From Nitrobacter winogradskyi (GTDB taxonomy: Bacteria; Pseudomonadota; Alphaproteobacteria; Rhizobiales; Xanthobacteraceae): a stretch of 64,000 nucleotides of DNA. A program made the position numbers and the translations under genes. The first letter of the stretch is position 1. Each line of letters begins with the position of its first letter. The notes beneath the pieces were generated by a model, which did no database searches, had not been told where the DNA came from, and worked only from the letters and a program-made list of their open reading frames with translations. Shown in pieces: positions 37,116 through 47,618 of this stretch. Where the stretch lies: assembly GCF_006539545.1 (NCBI RefSeq), contig NZ_BJNF01000073.1, forward strand, positions 1 to 64,000, given 5' to 3'.

Positions 37116-38555
37116 ATGTCTCCAGCAAACATACTTGTCGCCGATGATGACGGGGCCATCCGTACGGTGATCAATCAGGCGTTGTCGCGCGCCGGATATG
37201 ATGTGCGCCTGACCGGGAATGCCGCAACGCTGTGGCGATGGGTCAGCCAGGGTGAAGGTGATATCGTCATCACCGACGTGGTGATGCCGGACGAGAACGC
37301 TTTCGACCTTCTGCCTCGCATCAAGAAAATCAGGCCGAACCTGCCGGTCATCGTGATGAGCGCGCAGAACACCTTCATGACGGCGATCCGCGCCTCCGAG
37401 CGCGGTGCGTACGAATATCTTCCCAAGCCGTTCGATCTCAAGGAACTGATCGCAATCGTCGGCCGTGCGCTTGCCGAGCCGAAGGAGAGCGCGGCCAGCC
37501 GCAGCGACGAGAATGAAGGCGATTCCCTGCCGCTGATCGGTCGATCCCCCGCCATGCAGGAAATCTACCGTGTGCTGGCGCGGCTGATGCAGACGGACCT
37601 GACCGTGATGATTTCCGGTGAGTCCGGCACCGGCAAGGAACTTGTCGCGCGCGCGCTTCACGACTACGGCAAGCGTCGCAGCGGCCCTTTCGTCGCTGTC
37701 AATATGGCGGCGATTCCCCGCGACCTGATCGAATCGGAGTTGTTCGGTCACGAGCGCGGCGCTTTCACGGGCGCGAACGCCCGCGCGTCTGGTCGTTTTG
37801 AGCAGGCAGAAGGAGGGACTCTCTTTCTCGACGAAATCGGCGACATGCCGATGGAGGCGCAGACACGTCTGCTTCGCGTACTTCAGCAAGGTGAATATTC
37901 CACCGTCGGGGGAAGGACGGCCATCAAGACGGATGTCCGTATCGTTGCCGCATCCAACAAGGATCTTCGTGTCCTGATTCAGCAGGGGCTGTTTCGCGAG
38001 GATCTTTTTTTCCGCCTCAACGTGGTGCCGCTGCGCCTGCCACCGCTCCGCGAACGCATCGAGGATCTGCCGGATCTGATCAGGCACTTTTTCGTGCTTG
38101 CCGAAAAGGATGGACTGCCGCCCAAGAATCTGGACGCGCTTGCGCTCGAACGCTTGAAGAGGCACCGCTGGCCCGGCAACGTCCGCGAGCTTGAAAACCT
38201 CGCGCGCAGGCTGGCCGCGCTCTACCCGCAGGATATCATCACCGCTCCGGTGATCGATTGCGAGCTTGCATCTCCCGAGGTGACCTCAGGAAGCACCGGA
38301 CAAAACATCAATAGCCTCGGTGGCGCCGTCGAGATCTACATGTCGTCGCTTTTCTCAGACTCCCCGAACGGGCTTCCGCCGCCGGGCCTGTATCATCGCG
38401 TTCTCAGGGAGATCGAGGTCCCGCTTCTCACCGCCGTGCTGGCGGCGACCCGTGGCAACCAGATTCGCGCCGCCGAGCTTTTAGGCTTGAACCGCAACAC
38501 GCTCCGCAAAAAAATCCGCGATCTGGATATCCAGGTCTACCGGTCCGGAGGGTAG
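37116..38555 (+). CDS. ntrC: Nitrogen-regulation response regulator NtrC
   Basis: 479 residues: receiver domain with Asp in [14 protein letters not shown]+ domain with Walker [16 protein letters not shown] and an intact GAFTGA loop ([15 protein letters not shown]) for sigma-54 contact, then a Fis-type helix-turn-helix ([20 protein letters not shown]). It activates sigma-54 promoters of nitrogen assimilation genes. It starts 7 bp after ntrB with GAGG upstream. A partial dispersed repeat begins at its stop codon. Confidence 0.96.
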   Translation: MSPANILVADDDGAIRTVINQALSRAGYDVRLTGNAATLWRWVSQGEGDIVITDVVMPDENAFDLLPRIKKIRPNLPVIVMSAQNTFMTAIRASERGAYEYLPKPFDLKELIAIVGRALAEPKESAASRSDENEGDSLPLIGRSPAMQEIYRVLARLMQTDLTVMISGESGTGKELVARALHDYGKRRSGPFVAVNMAAIPRDLIESELFGHERGAFTGANARASGRFEQAEGGTLFLDEIGDMPMEAQTRLLRVLQQGEYSTVGGRTAIKTDVRIVAASNKDLRVLIQQGLFREDLFFRLNVVPLRLPPLRERIEDLPDLIRHFFVLAEKDGLPPKNLDALALERLKRHRWPGNVRELENLARRLAALYPQDIITAPVIDCELASPEVTSGSTGQNINSLGGAVEIYMSSLFSDSPNGLPPPGLYHRVLREIEVPLLTAVLAATRGNQIRAAELLGLNRNTLRKKIRDLDIQVYRSGG

Positions 38556-38577
38556 AGCGTTTTCGAGCGAAGAATCC
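38553..38577 (+). repeat. Dispersed palindromic repeat, copy 9 (end fragment)
   Basis: Only the first arm TAGAGCGTTTTCGAGCGAAG remains, and its TAG is the last codon of ntrC. So the repeat supplies the ntrC stop codon. Confidence 0.7.
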
Positions 38578-38697
38578 GTTGTCGGTCGCGGCTGCCGTTA
38601 GCGCCGCGGAAATGTCCCAATTGTGCAACATTGTTGTACGATTGCATCAGTTCGCTGGTTGCACCAACGCCAGCCTAAACGCCCAGCTTTCACGCGG

Positions 38698-40998
38698 ATG
38701 ACCACAGCAGACACGCCGGTTCCCTCGCACGATCCGACACTCGCCGAGTCGCGTGGCTGGACGATCCGCCGGCTATTGGCGCCCGTCGCGATCGGGCTGG
38801 CGCTGCTTTCGGCATTCCTTACCTTCGTGGTTTTGGTCGGCCTCACGCCGATCGAGCCGACGCACCGGGTGGTCATTACGTTCCTGCTGGTCGACGCCGG
38901 CATCATCCTTCTGCTTGTTGGCATCATCGCCCGCGAGGTCTGGCGTGTCGTGCAAGCCCGCCGCCGGGGTCGCGCCGCGGCGAAGCTGCATGTTCAGGTC
39001 GTCGGTCTGTTCTCGATCATCGCCGTGCTGCCGGCGGTCGTGGTTTCGGTCGTCGCCAGCGTCACGATCGACCGCGGCCTCGACCGTCTGTTTTCAGGAC
39101 CGATCAAGGAGGTCATTGAAAACTCGCGGATCGTCGCGCACGCCTATGCGAATGAGCACGCCCAACTGATCCGGGGCGATATCCTGGGCATGGCCAACGA
39201 CATTTCCAACGCACGGCCGCTGTACGATCAGGACCGCGTGACATTTCTCCAGCTCCTGACCTCGAGCGCCAAGGCTCGCAACCTTCCCGGCGCGATGCTG
39301 ATCGACAAGGACGGCCACCTGCTCGTATCGGCGCAAACCGGCATCAAGCGGGCTTACGACACACCGAATCCCGACATTCTCAAGAATGTGAACGAGGACG
39401 ATCCGCAGATCGCGCTCATTCCGGAGGCGAACTACGTCGCCGCCGTCATTCGCCTTCGCGCGTTTCAGGACACGTTCCTTTACGTCGCGAGATTGCTCGA
39501 TCCCTATGTCGTCTCGCAACTGAAGCAGACCGAGTCGAGCATTGTTGAATACGCCACGATCGAGGCCCGGCGTCTCGGCATCCAGGTGGCGCTCGCGCTG
39601 ATGTTCGCTGTGATTGCGCTGACCATTCTGATGGCGTCGGTATTGCTCGGCCTGAATTTCGCGGACCGGTTCGTCGCTCCCGTCCGACGCCTGATGAACG
39701 CGGCCAACCTCGTATCCACCGGCGACCTGAATGTTCAGGTTCCTGTTTTGAAATCCGAAGGCGACCTGGCCCAGCTTGGCGAGACCTTCAACAAGATGAC
39801 CGCCGAATTGCGCACCCAGCGCGACGAACTCGTTAATGCGAGCGGCCTGATCGACAGCCGGCGCCGTTTCATCGAGGCGGTGCTGTCGTCGGCCAGCGCC
39901 GGCATCATCGGTGTCGACGGCGCCAATACCATCCGCATCCTGAACCGCTCGGCGGAGAAGCTGATCGGCCATTCCGAATCGGAAACGCTGGGGCATCCGT
40001 TGTCCGAAGTGATTCCCGAGCTGAGTGATCTCATGCAGACGGCGAGGGAAGGGGCGCAGCGGCTGGTGCAGGGCCAGATCACGCTTAATCGCGACGGCAA
40101 TGAGCGCAATATCTCGGTGCGCGTCAGTGCAGAGCAAACCAGTCAATCGCGTGACAGCTACATCATCACCCTGGACGATATCACGGAGCTTGTGACCGCG
40201 CAGCGCACGTCCGCCTGGGGCGACGTGGCGCGACGAATCGCTCACGAAATCAAGAATCCGTTGACGCCGATACAGCTTTCGGCCGAGCGCATCCGCCGCA
40301 AATTCGGCAAGGTGATCACTCAGGACAAGCCGATCTTCGAGCAATGCACCGACACGATCGTGCGTCAGGTCGAGGATATCAGGCGGATGGTCGATGAGTT
40401 CTCGCGTTTCGCGCGAATGCCGAAGCCTGTGATGGAAGGAGAGGATGTCGCCGATACGGTCCGCCAGACAGTTTTCCTCATGCGTGTCGGGCATCCCGAG
40501 ATCGATATCGAAGCCGACATCAGGCAGGAACCGATGCGCGCGCAGTTTGACCGGCGGCTGATCTCGCAGGCGCTGACCAATATCATCAAGAACGCGGCCG
40601 AAGCCATCGAAGTCGTGCCGCCGGAGGTGCTCGGAAAAGGCCGGATCGATGTCATCGCCGCGCAGGAAGAGGACGACATCATCATTGACGTGATCGACAA
40701 TGGTGTCGGCTTACCGAAAGTCGCGCGCGCGCGGCTGCTGGAGCCTTACGTGACGACACGCGAAAAAGGTACCGGCCTTGGTCTTGCGATCGTGGGGCGC
40801 GTCCTGGAAGACCATGGCGGAAAGCTCGAGCTCAACGACGCGTCGGCGATCAGGCCGGAAGCGCGGGGAGCCTGGATGCGGTTGCGGTTTGCAGCAACGG
40901 GGCCAGCGAATGCGGGAACCATTGGAGATGATGGAGCGACTAACGGGGATACCCTGACCGGAGAAGATACAAAGACTGAGGTTGCTACCGGCGGCTGA
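38698..40998 (+). CDS. ntrY: Nitrogen-regulation membrane sensor kinase NtrY
   Basis: 766 residues. Hydrophobic segments near residues 20-45, 50-75, 95-120 and about 290-320 flank a periplasmic region. Then come HAMP, a PAS domain (SSASAGIIGVDGANTIRILN) and a kinase core with [31 protein letters not shown] and TGLGLAIVGRVLEDHGG. It pairs with NtrX. The ATG at 38698 is taken from the conserved start of the first membrane segment; the frame is open to a TTG at 38623. The 17-bp gap to ntrX implies an operon. Confidence 0.94.
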   Translation: MTTADTPVPSHDPTLAESRGWTIRRLLAPVAIGLALLSAFLTFVVLVGLTPIEPTHRVVITFLLVDAGIILLLVGIIAREVWRVVQARRRGRAAAKLHVQVVGLFSIIAVLPAVVVSVVASVTIDRGLDRLFSGPIKEVIENSRIVAHAYANEHAQLIRGDILGMANDISNARPLYDQDRVTFLQLLTSSAKARNLPGAMLIDKDGHLLVSAQTGIKRAYDTPNPDILKNVNEDDPQIALIPEANYVAAVIRLRAFQDTFLYVARLLDPYVVSQLKQTESSIVEYATIEARRLGIQVALALMFAVIALTILMASVLLGLNFADRFVAPVRRLMNAANLVSTGDLNVQVPVLKSEGDLAQLGETFNKMTAELRTQRDELVNASGLIDSRRRFIEAVLSSASAGIIGVDGANTIRILNRSAEKLIGHSESETLGHPLSEVIPELSDLMQTAREGAQRLVQGQITLNRDGNERNISVRVSAEQTSQSRDSYIITLDDITELVTAQRTSAWGDVARRIAHEIKNPLTPIQLSAERIRRKFGKVITQDKPIFEQCTDTIVRQVEDIRRMVDEFSRFARMPKPVMEGEDVADTVRQTVFLMRVGHPEIDIEADIRQEPMRAQFDRRLISQALTNIIKNAAEAIEVVPPEVLGKGRIDVIAAQEEDDIIIDVIDNGVGLPKVARARLLEPYVTTREKGTGLGLAIVGRVLEDHGGKLELNDASAIRPEARGAWMRLRFAATGPANAGTIGDDGATNGDTLTGEDTKTEVATGG

Positions 40999-41015
40999 CG
41001 AGGCGGATCCAATTC

Positions 41016-42386
41016 ATGGCACACGACATTCTGATTGTTGACGACGAGGCGGACATTCGCGACCTCGTCGCAGGCATCCTGGAAGACGAGGGGTTCACGA
41101 CCCGAACCGCGCGCAACAGCGATGAGGCGTTGGCGGAGGTTTCAAGCCGCCGTCCGCACATGGTGTTTCTCGACATCTGGCTGCAAGGCAGCAAGCTCGA
41201 TGGGCTCCAGCTGCTGGAAATGATCAAGCAGGACAGCCCCGATATGCCCGTCGTCATGATCTCCGGTCATGGCAACATCGAAACGGCGGTCGCGGCCATC
41301 AAACGCGGCGCTTACGACTTCATTGAAAAGCCGTTCAAGGCCGACCGCCTGATTCTGGTGGCGACGCGTGCGCTTGAAACCTCACGTCTCAAGCGCGAGG
41401 TTCGTGAATTGAAGCAGCTTGCGCCTGCGGCAAGCACACTGGTCGGGCGTTCGCCATGCATGAACCAGCTTCGGCAAACCATCGAGCGCGCGGCGAAGGC
41501 GAACAGCCGCATCATGATCGTCGGCCCCTCCGGATCCGGCAAGGAACTGGCGGCGCGAACGCTTCACAATCAGTCGGGCCGTGCCGAGGGTCCGTTTGTC
41601 GTCATTAACGCTGCCGCGATCACGCCGGAGCGAATGGAGACCGAACTGTTCGGCGTCGAGCAGAGCGATGGTCAGCAGCCTCGCAAGGCAGGCGCGCTGG
41701 AAGAGGCGCATGGCGGAACGCTGTTCATCGACGAAATCGGCGATATGCCGCGCGAAACTCAGAACAAGATCATGCGGGTTCTGGTCGATCAGACCTTTCA
41801 GCGCTCGGGCGGCGCGACCAAGATCAAGGTGGATGTGCGCATCATCTCGTCGACAGCGCGCAATCTGGAGGAGGAGATTGCAGCGGGCAGGTTCCGTGAA
41901 GACCTCTATCACCGGCTGTCGGTAGTGCCGATCCGCGTTCCGCCATTGTCCGAACGCCGCGAGGATATTCCCGAACTGATCGAATTTTTCATGGACCATA
42001 TCTCCGCCACGAGCGGTTTGCCCAAGCGCCAGATCGGCGATGACGCGATGGCGGTGCTGCAATCGCATGTCTGGCCGGGCAACGTCCGCCAACTCCGAAA
42101 CAATGTCGAGCGCGTGATGATCCTGGCCGGCGGGGGACCGGAGGTCGTCATCACCGCGGATATGTTGCCGCAGGATGTCGGCTCCATGGTTCCGGCGATG
42201 CCGTCGGGCGTCAATGGCGAACACATCATGGGCTTGCCGCTGCGCGAGGCCCGCGAGGTTTTCGAGCGCGACTATCTGATCGCGCAGATCAGCCGCTTCT
42301 CCAATAACATCTCCCGGACGGCGGAGTTTGTCGGCATGGAGCGCTCGGCGCTGCATCGCAAACTCAAGGCGCTCGGCGTGAACTAG
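41016..42386 (+). CDS. ntrX: Nitrogen-regulation response regulator NtrX
   Basis: 456 residues: receiver with Asp in VFLDIWLQGSK, AAA+ domain with Walker A GPSGSGKELAARTLH and Walker B GGTLFIDEIGDMP, and a C-terminal Fis-type helix-turn-helix (NISRTAEFVGMERSALHRKL). The sigma-54-binding GAFTGA loop is absent: after ELFGVEQ the sequence reads SDGQQPRKAGALEEAHG. That matches other alphaproteobacterial NtrX proteins, which bind DNA without activating sigma-54. Confidence 0.95.
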   Translation: MAHDILIVDDEADIRDLVAGILEDEGFTTRTARNSDEALAEVSSRRPHMVFLDIWLQGSKLDGLQLLEMIKQDSPDMPVVMISGHGNIETAVAAIKRGAYDFIEKPFKADRLILVATRALETSRLKREVRELKQLAPAASTLVGRSPCMNQLRQTIERAAKANSRIMIVGPSGSGKELAARTLHNQSGRAEGPFVVINAAAITPERMETELFGVEQSDGQQPRKAGALEEAHGGTLFIDEIGDMPRETQNKIMRVLVDQTFQRSGGATKIKVDVRIISSTARNLEEEIAAGRFREDLYHRLSVVPIRVPPLSERREDIPELIEFFMDHISATSGLPKRQIGDDAMAVLQSHVWPGNVRQLRNNVERVMILAGGGPEVVITADMLPQDVGSMVPAMPSGVNGEHIMGLPLREAREVFERDYLIAQISRFSNNISRTAEFVGMERSALHRKLKALGVN

Positions 42387-42408
42387 AACTCCGAGACGAA
42401 CTCACCCC

Positions 42409-43266
42409 ATGTCGCGCATCGCTTATGTCAACGGCCGATATCGCGATCTGCGCGATGCCTGCGTCAACGTCGAGGATCGCGGCTATCAGTTTGCCGACGG
42501 TGTTTATGAAGTTTGCGAGGTGCGCGGCGCGAGGCTGGTTGACTTCCCCCGGCACATGGCCCGATTGCAGCGGTCGCTGCGCGAACTGCGGATCGCCGAA
42601 CCGATGCCGATCGTGGCGCTCGGCATCATCATGCGCGAGGTCGTGCGGCGGAATCGCGTGACCTACGGCATCGTGTATCTGCAGGTGACTCGCGGCGTGG
42701 CCCGGCGCGATCACGCGTTTCCGCCGCACCCGGTCAAGCCGGGCGTCGTCATCACGGCTCGTGCGCTGGATTATGAGAAAAAGCAGCAAGCCGCCGCCGC
42801 CGGCATTACTGTCATTACGCTGCCGGAGAATCGTTGGCCGCGGGTGGATATCAAGTCGGTGTCGCTGCTGCCAAATGTGCTGGCAAAGCAGCAGGCGCGG
42901 GAAAAGGGAGCCCATGAGGCGTGGTATGTCGATAGCGACGGGTTCGTCACCGAAGGCGCGTCGAGCAACGCCTGGATCGTGACGAAAGACGGCCGGGCCG
43001 TCACCCGGTCGGTGGACCAGGGCATTCTGGCGGGCATCACGCGGGCTGTTCTCGTGGAAGTCCTGAGGGCTTTTCAGATCAGGCTTGAAGAGCGCCCGTT
43101 CACGCCGGCGGAAGCCCGCGAGGCGGCGGAAGCGTTTGTAACCTCGGCTTCTCAGATCGTCATGCCCGTGGTCGCGATCGACGGCCAGGTGGTGGGGGAT
43201 GGTCAGCCGGGCGGTATTGCAAGGCGGATTCGGGAGGAATTCCACCGCTTTTCGGCATTTTCCTGA
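42409..43266 (+). CDS. dat: D-amino-acid aminotransferase
   Basis: 285-residue class IV PLP aminotransferase. It begins ISRIAYVNGRYRDLRD-like (SRIAYVNGRYRDLRDACVNV), with the PLP lysine in RVDIKSVSLLPNVLAKQ and the phosphate-binding region in VTEGASSNAWIV. It interconverts D-alanine and D-glutamate with keto acids for the cell wall. Placement between ntrX and hfq is typical of relatives. It is 22 bp after ntrX and possibly co-transcribed. Confidence 0.9.
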   Translation: MSRIAYVNGRYRDLRDACVNVEDRGYQFADGVYEVCEVRGARLVDFPRHMARLQRSLRELRIAEPMPIVALGIIMREVVRRNRVTYGIVYLQVTRGVARRDHAFPPHPVKPGVVITARALDYEKKQQAAAAGITVITLPENRWPRVDIKSVSLLPNVLAKQQAREKGAHEAWYVDSDGFVTEGASSNAWIVTKDGRAVTRSVDQGILAGITRAVLVEVLRAFQIRLEERPFTPAEAREAAEAFVTSASQIVMPVVAIDGQVVGDGQPGGIARRIREEFHRFSAFS

Positions 43267-43450
43267 TGGTTTTTGTGTATCCGGGTAAACCTGCGGACCC
43301 GAACCGGCTTGCGTAACATCATACTCTGCCTTCTAATCCGAAGGGCCGGGTCCATGAGGAGGATCTCAAGGGGGAGCCGGCGGGCCATGAAAAGCTCGGG
43401 AGGGCTGCTTCCGGCTCCAAAAAGCAAAGTTAAACTGCGGGATAACAAAA

Positions 43451-43699
43451 ATGGCGATAGACCGCGCACAAAACCTACAGGACACTTTCCTCAACCACGT
43501 TCGTAAGACGAAAACGCCTCTGACGATCTTTCTGGTAAACGGAGTCAAGCTCCAGGGAATCGTGACCTGGTTCGACAATTTCTGCCTGCTGCTCAGGCGC
43601 GACGGTCATTCACAACTGGTCTACAAACACGCGATTTCGACCATCATGCCGGGTGCTCCGATCCAGTTGTTTGAAGGCGGCGAGGACGCTCCGCTTTGA
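43451..43699 (+). CDS. hfq: RNA chaperone Hfq
   Basis: 82 residues. Sm1 motif ([20 protein letters not shown] in approximate form, with [18 protein letters not shown]) and Sm2 motif ([12 protein letters not shown], the Hfq-specific YKHA). The hexamer matches small RNAs to mRNAs; in Rhizobiales it is required for nitrogen-fixation and stress control. The 184-bp upstream gap should hold its promoter, but no clear elements were picked. hflX follows 23 bp later. Confidence 0.96.
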
Positions 43700-43722
43700 G
43701 CACATACTTGAAAGTTTCCTGA

Positions 43723-45096
43723 TTGGACCCCCGCCAGTTCGAGGGGAGCACCGACTCATCAGGGTCGATGCGGGGCGAGCCCACCGGACGAGCGATCGTC
43801 ATCGGCCCATATGTGCGGACGCGGGGCGGCGATGCCGAAACGCCGCGACGATCCGTGCGCAATACCGATGCCCGGCTGGATGAAGCCGCCGGTCTCGCCC
43901 GGGCGATCGACCTTCATGTGGTTCGGGCGATCGTTGCTCCCGTCAGCCAGATCAGGCCCGCGACATATCTGGGCAAGGGCAAGGTCGAGGAGTTGAAGGG
44001 CTTGATCGCCGCCGATGGAGTCGGTCTCGTGGTGATGGACTGCGCGCTGTCGCCCATTCAACAGCGCAACCTTGAAAAGGCCTGGAGCACAAAGGTGCTG
44101 GACCGCACGGGCTTGATCCTCGAAATCTTCGGGCGCCGCGCCAAGACCAAAGAGGGCGCGCTTCAGGTCGAGCTTGCTCATCTCAACTATCAGCGTAGCC
44201 GTCTGGTGCGCTCCTGGACTCACCTCGAGCGGCAGCGTGGTGGTTTCGGCTTCATGGGCGGGCCCGGCGAAACCCAGATCGAGGCGGATCGCCGCCTGAT
44301 CGGCGATCGCATCACGCGACTGGAAAACGATCTTAAGAAGGTGCAGGCGACGCGGCGGCTGCATCGCGCCGGTCGGCAGCGCGTGCCCTATCGCATGGTT
44401 GCGCTCGTTGGCTATACAAATGCCGGAAAATCGACGCTGTTCAATCGATTGACGCGCGCGGACGTTCAGGCCGCCGACATGCTGTTCGCGACGCTCGATC
44501 CCACGCTGCGCTCGCTTGCGCTACCCCACGGCGGAAAGGCCATGCTGTCGGACACCGTCGGATTCATATCCAATTTGCCGACCCAGCTCGTCGCTGCTTT
44601 CCGCGCGACGCTGGAGGAGGTGATGGAAGCGGACGTTGTTCTTCATGTTCGTGATATTTCGCATGAGGATACGGAGGCGCAGCAGCACGATGTCGAAACC
44701 GTGCTGCATCAACTCGGCATCGATCCCGACGGATCCGCTCGCATCATCGAGGTCTGGAACAAGATAGATCGTTTCGATGTCGATCAGCGCAAAGACCTGG
44801 AGAACGTGGCTGCGCGCCGTTCAACGGATGTGCCGCGTTTTCTCGTTTCCGCCGAAACCGGTGAAGGGGTTGAGACGCTGCTTGCGGCGATCGAGGATCG
44901 GCTGGCGGCAACCCGAACCACGCTGGACCTGTCGGTCGATGCCTCGGATGGCGCGGCAATCAGCTGGCTGCATCGGAACTCCGAAGTGCTCGCCAAGGAA
45001 CTGCGCGACGGCCGTTACGACATGACCGTCAGGGTCGATGAGACAAAACGTGACATACTCGTCAACCGGTATGGCGCGGCGCCACGTCCGCTTTAA
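43723..45096 (+). CDS. hflX: Ribosome-associated GTPase HflX
   Basis: 457 residues. The N-terminal HflX domain contains PATYLGKGKVEELKGL and MDCALSPIQQRNLEKAW; a glycine-rich linker follows (GGFGFMGGPGETQIEADRR), then the G domain with G1 GYTNAGKST, G3 DTVGFI and G4 NKID. It splits stalled 70S ribosomes under stress. The start is inferred as TTG at 43723, giving MDPRQFEG as in relatives; a later ATG at 43768 is an alternative. Confidence 0.92.
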   Translation: MDPRQFEGSTDSSGSMRGEPTGRAIVIGPYVRTRGGDAETPRRSVRNTDARLDEAAGLARAIDLHVVRAIVAPVSQIRPATYLGKGKVEELKGLIAADGVGLVVMDCALSPIQQRNLEKAWSTKVLDRTGLILEIFGRRAKTKEGALQVELAHLNYQRSRLVRSWTHLERQRGGFGFMGGPGETQIEADRRLIGDRITRLENDLKKVQATRRLHRAGRQRVPYRMVALVGYTNAGKSTLFNRLTRADVQAADMLFATLDPTLRSLALPHGGKAMLSDTVGFISNLPTQLVAAFRATLEEVMEADVVLHVRDISHEDTEAQQHDVETVLHQLGIDPDGSARIIEVWNKIDRFDVDQRKDLENVAARRSTDVPRFLVSAETGEGVETLLAAIEDRLAATRTTLDLSVDASDGAAISWLHRNSEVLAKELRDGRYDMTVRVDETKRDILVNRYGAAPRPL

Positions 45097-45197
45097 CTTT
45101 CGCTCCCGAACCAGGGCCGCGCAAGGATGGTCTTGACCGGCGGAACGTCGGACTATTCCATGTTCATCAAATCGCATGAAAGCCGCAGGAGATTTCC

Positions 45198-46634
45198 GTG
45201 AGCTATCAGGATACATCGCTGCTGATCGACGGAAGGTGGCGCCCCGGCGCCTCCGGCAGGACGATCGCCGTCCTCAATCCCGCGACCGAAGAACAGATCG
45301 GAACGGTCGCTCATGCCGATCGGGCCGATCTCGATGAGGCGCTTGCCGCTGCCGACAAGGGATTCAAGATCTGGCGGGCGGTCGCGCCTTTCGAGCGCGC
45401 CAGGATCATGCGTAGGGCGGCTGTCTTGATGCGGGAGCGAGTCGAGCGCATCGCAACGCTGATGACGATGGAGCAGGGCAAGGTTCTCGCTGAAGCCAGA
45501 ATCGAGACGCTGGCCGCGGCCGACGTCATTGAATGGTTCGCGGAAGAGTCCCGGAGGGCGTATGGCCGCGTGATTCCTGCGCGGGGCCCGGGCATCTACC
45601 AGATTGCGATCAAGGAGCCGGTCGGTCCTGCGGCGGCTTTCACGCCGTGGAATTTTCCCATCAATCAGGTCTGTCGCAAACTGTCGGCCGCGCTTGCCGC
45701 TGGTTGCTCGATTATCGTCAAGGCCCCCGAGGAAACGCCGGCGTCTCCCGCCGAACTGCTCCGCGCGTTTGTCGACGCGGGCGTGCCCGACGGCGTCATC
45801 AATCTCGTTTTCGGCGTGCCTGCCGAAATCTCCGAATATCTGATCCCGCATCCGGTCATCAGAAAAATATCCTTCACAGGCTCGACGGCGGTGGGCAAGC
45901 GGCTCGCAGCGCTCGCCGGACTGCACATGAAGCGCGCGACCATGGAACTCGGCGGTCATGCACCGGCCATCGTGTTCGACGACGCCGACATTGCAAGCGC
46001 GGTCAAGATCATCTCGGGCGCTAAATTCCGCAACGCCGGGCAGGTCTGCATCGCGCCGACGCGCCTTCTCGTGCAGGACAAGGTGTACAAGGATTTCGTC
46101 GACCAGTTCACGGAAGCCGCCAAGGCGGTTAGAGTCGGCAACGGGCTCGACCCCGATTCAACAATGGGATCGCTCGCTAATTCGCGGCGCGTTTCCGCCG
46201 TGGAAGGTTTTGTTCAGGATGCGGTCGGGAAGGGCGGCAGGCTTGCGACGGGCGGGCATCGCGTCGGCAACAAGGGATATTTTTTCGAGCCGACAGTTCT
46301 GGCCGACGTGTCGAAGGACGCCCGCGCCATGAATGAGGAGCCATTCGGCCCCCTGGCGCTGATTTCTCCGTTCTCGAGCCTCGACGAGGCCGTCGAAGAA
46401 TCGAACCGCCTGCCATACGGCCTTGCGTCTTATGCGTTCACCAGTTCGACCAGGACGGCAACCGCCATTGGCGCTGCAATTGAGAGCGGCATGGTTGCCA
46501 TCAACAATGTCGCTCTCGCTTTGCCGGAGAATCCATTCGGAGGCGTCAAGGACTCCGGCTATGGTTCAGAGGGTGGAATCGAGGCGATGGAATCCTACCT
46601 CATCACCAAGTTCATCAGCCAGACCGGCGTATAA
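45198..46634 (+). CDS. gabD: NAD(P)-dependent succinate-semialdehyde dehydrogenase family protein
   Basis: 478-residue aldehyde dehydrogenase. Catalytic Glu in [16 protein letters not shown], catalytic Cys in [12 protein letters not shown], and the substrate-helix [20 protein letters not shown]. The GabD-type spacing and C-terminal [17 protein letters not shown] suit succinate semialdehyde, though related semialdehydes are possible. A GTG start is preceded by AGGAGATTTCC. It is convergent with mazG. Confidence 0.87.
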   Translation: MSYQDTSLLIDGRWRPGASGRTIAVLNPATEEQIGTVAHADRADLDEALAAADKGFKIWRAVAPFERARIMRRAAVLMRERVERIATLMTMEQGKVLAEARIETLAAADVIEWFAEESRRAYGRVIPARGPGIYQIAIKEPVGPAAAFTPWNFPINQVCRKLSAALAAGCSIIVKAPEETPASPAELLRAFVDAGVPDGVINLVFGVPAEISEYLIPHPVIRKISFTGSTAVGKRLAALAGLHMKRATMELGGHAPAIVFDDADIASAVKIISGAKFRNAGQVCIAPTRLLVQDKVYKDFVDQFTEAAKAVRVGNGLDPDSTMGSLANSRRVSAVEGFVQDAVGKGGRLATGGHRVGNKGYFFEPTVLADVSKDARAMNEEPFGPLALISPFSSLDEAVEESNRLPYGLASYAFTSSTRTATAIGAAIESGMVAINNVALALPENPFGGVKDSGYGSEGGIEAMESYLITKFISQTGV

Positions 46635-46657
46635 GCAGCGACTTTCCGTCCTGATGC

Positions 46658-47482
46658 TCAACCCGTTTCCTGCTGCTTCGCCTCGTTCCACAGCGCATCC
46701 ATCTCGGCAAGAGAGGCATCCCCCAGCGAGCGGCCCTTCGCGGCAAGCGCCTGTTCGATGTAGGCGAACCGCCGCTCGAATTTCGCGTTCGTCGCACGGA
46801 GAGCCGTTTCGGGATCAGCGTCGATATGGCGCGCGAGGTTGACCAACGCAAACATGAGATCGCCGGTCTCAGACGCGATGTCGGACCTGTCACCGCGATC
46901 GAGCGCCGCCTCGATCTCGTCGGCTTCCTCGCGGATCTTGTCGAGTACGGCACGGGGATCGTTCCAGTCGAAGCCCACCGTCGAAGCTTTTCGCTGCAAG
47001 GCCATCGCGCGCGTCAACGCAGGCTGACCGGCCTTGATGTCCGCGAGCAGACCCGAGGCCGGCGTTTCCCTCGTCTGTTTGCGCGCGGTGCGCTCCGCCT
47101 TTTCTTCCGCCTTGATGCGTTCCCATGTTCCTTTCACATCGGATGGCGCGATGAATCCTGCATCGTCGGGAAAGACATGTGGATGCCGCCGGATCATTTT
47201 GCGCGTGATCGCTTCGACCACATCTCCAAACGAAAAGGAGTCCTGCTCTTCGGCGATGCGCGCGTGAAAGACGACTTGCAACAGCAGGTCACCGAGCTCG
47301 TCGCAGAGATCAATCAGATCATTGCGCGCGATCGCGTCCGCCACCTCGTAGGCTTCTTCGATGGTATAGGGCGCAATGGTCGCAAACGTCTGTTCGAGAT
47401 CCCACGGGCAGCCGGCGCCGGGCGTTCTCAATTGCTTCATGATGTCGATCAGGCGTGAAATATCGCGGGAAGGGGTGGTCAT
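46658..47482 (-). CDS. mazG: Nucleoside triphosphate pyrophosphohydrolase MazG
   Basis: 274 residues with two MazG folds. The first has [20 protein letters not shown] and [19 protein letters not shown]; the second has [20 protein letters not shown] and [20 protein letters not shown]. The EExxE-12-ExxD metal sites are visible. It hydrolyses NTPs to NMPs as a housecleaning enzyme. Divergent from queC, with 136 bp between them. Confidence 0.94.
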   Translation of the reverse strand: MTTPSRDISRLIDIMKQLRTPGAGCPWDLEQTFATIAPYTIEEAYEVADAIARNDLIDLCDELGDLLLQVVFHARIAEEQDSFSFGDVVEAITRKMIRRHPHVFPDDAGFIAPSDVKGTWERIKAEEKAERTARKQTRETPASGLLADIKAGQPALTRAMALQRKASTVGFDWNDPRAVLDKIREEADEIEAALDRGDRSDIASETGDLMFALVNLARHIDADPETALRATNAKFERRFAYIEQALAAKGRSLGDASLAEMDALWNEAKQQETG

Positions 47483-47618
47483 CGGTTCACCGGTATCGGG
47501 ATGGACTTGCTTTCTCTATGCCGGAAGCAGCGCCGTCGTCCCAGCAAAAAAGGCAAGGGACCCGGCCACGCAATCCCCACCGATGGCGCGGGGAGCCGTG
47601 GGATGCTATTGCGTCGCC

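Noticed and set aside
39094-40494. 466-codon minus-strand frame
   Set aside because: Antisense to ntrY; no recognisable domain.
47483-47618. PreQ1 riboswitch ahead of queC
   Set aside because: GTCCC/GGGAC pairing with an A-run is present, but the conserved loop and tail positions of preQ1-I or -II were not recognised.
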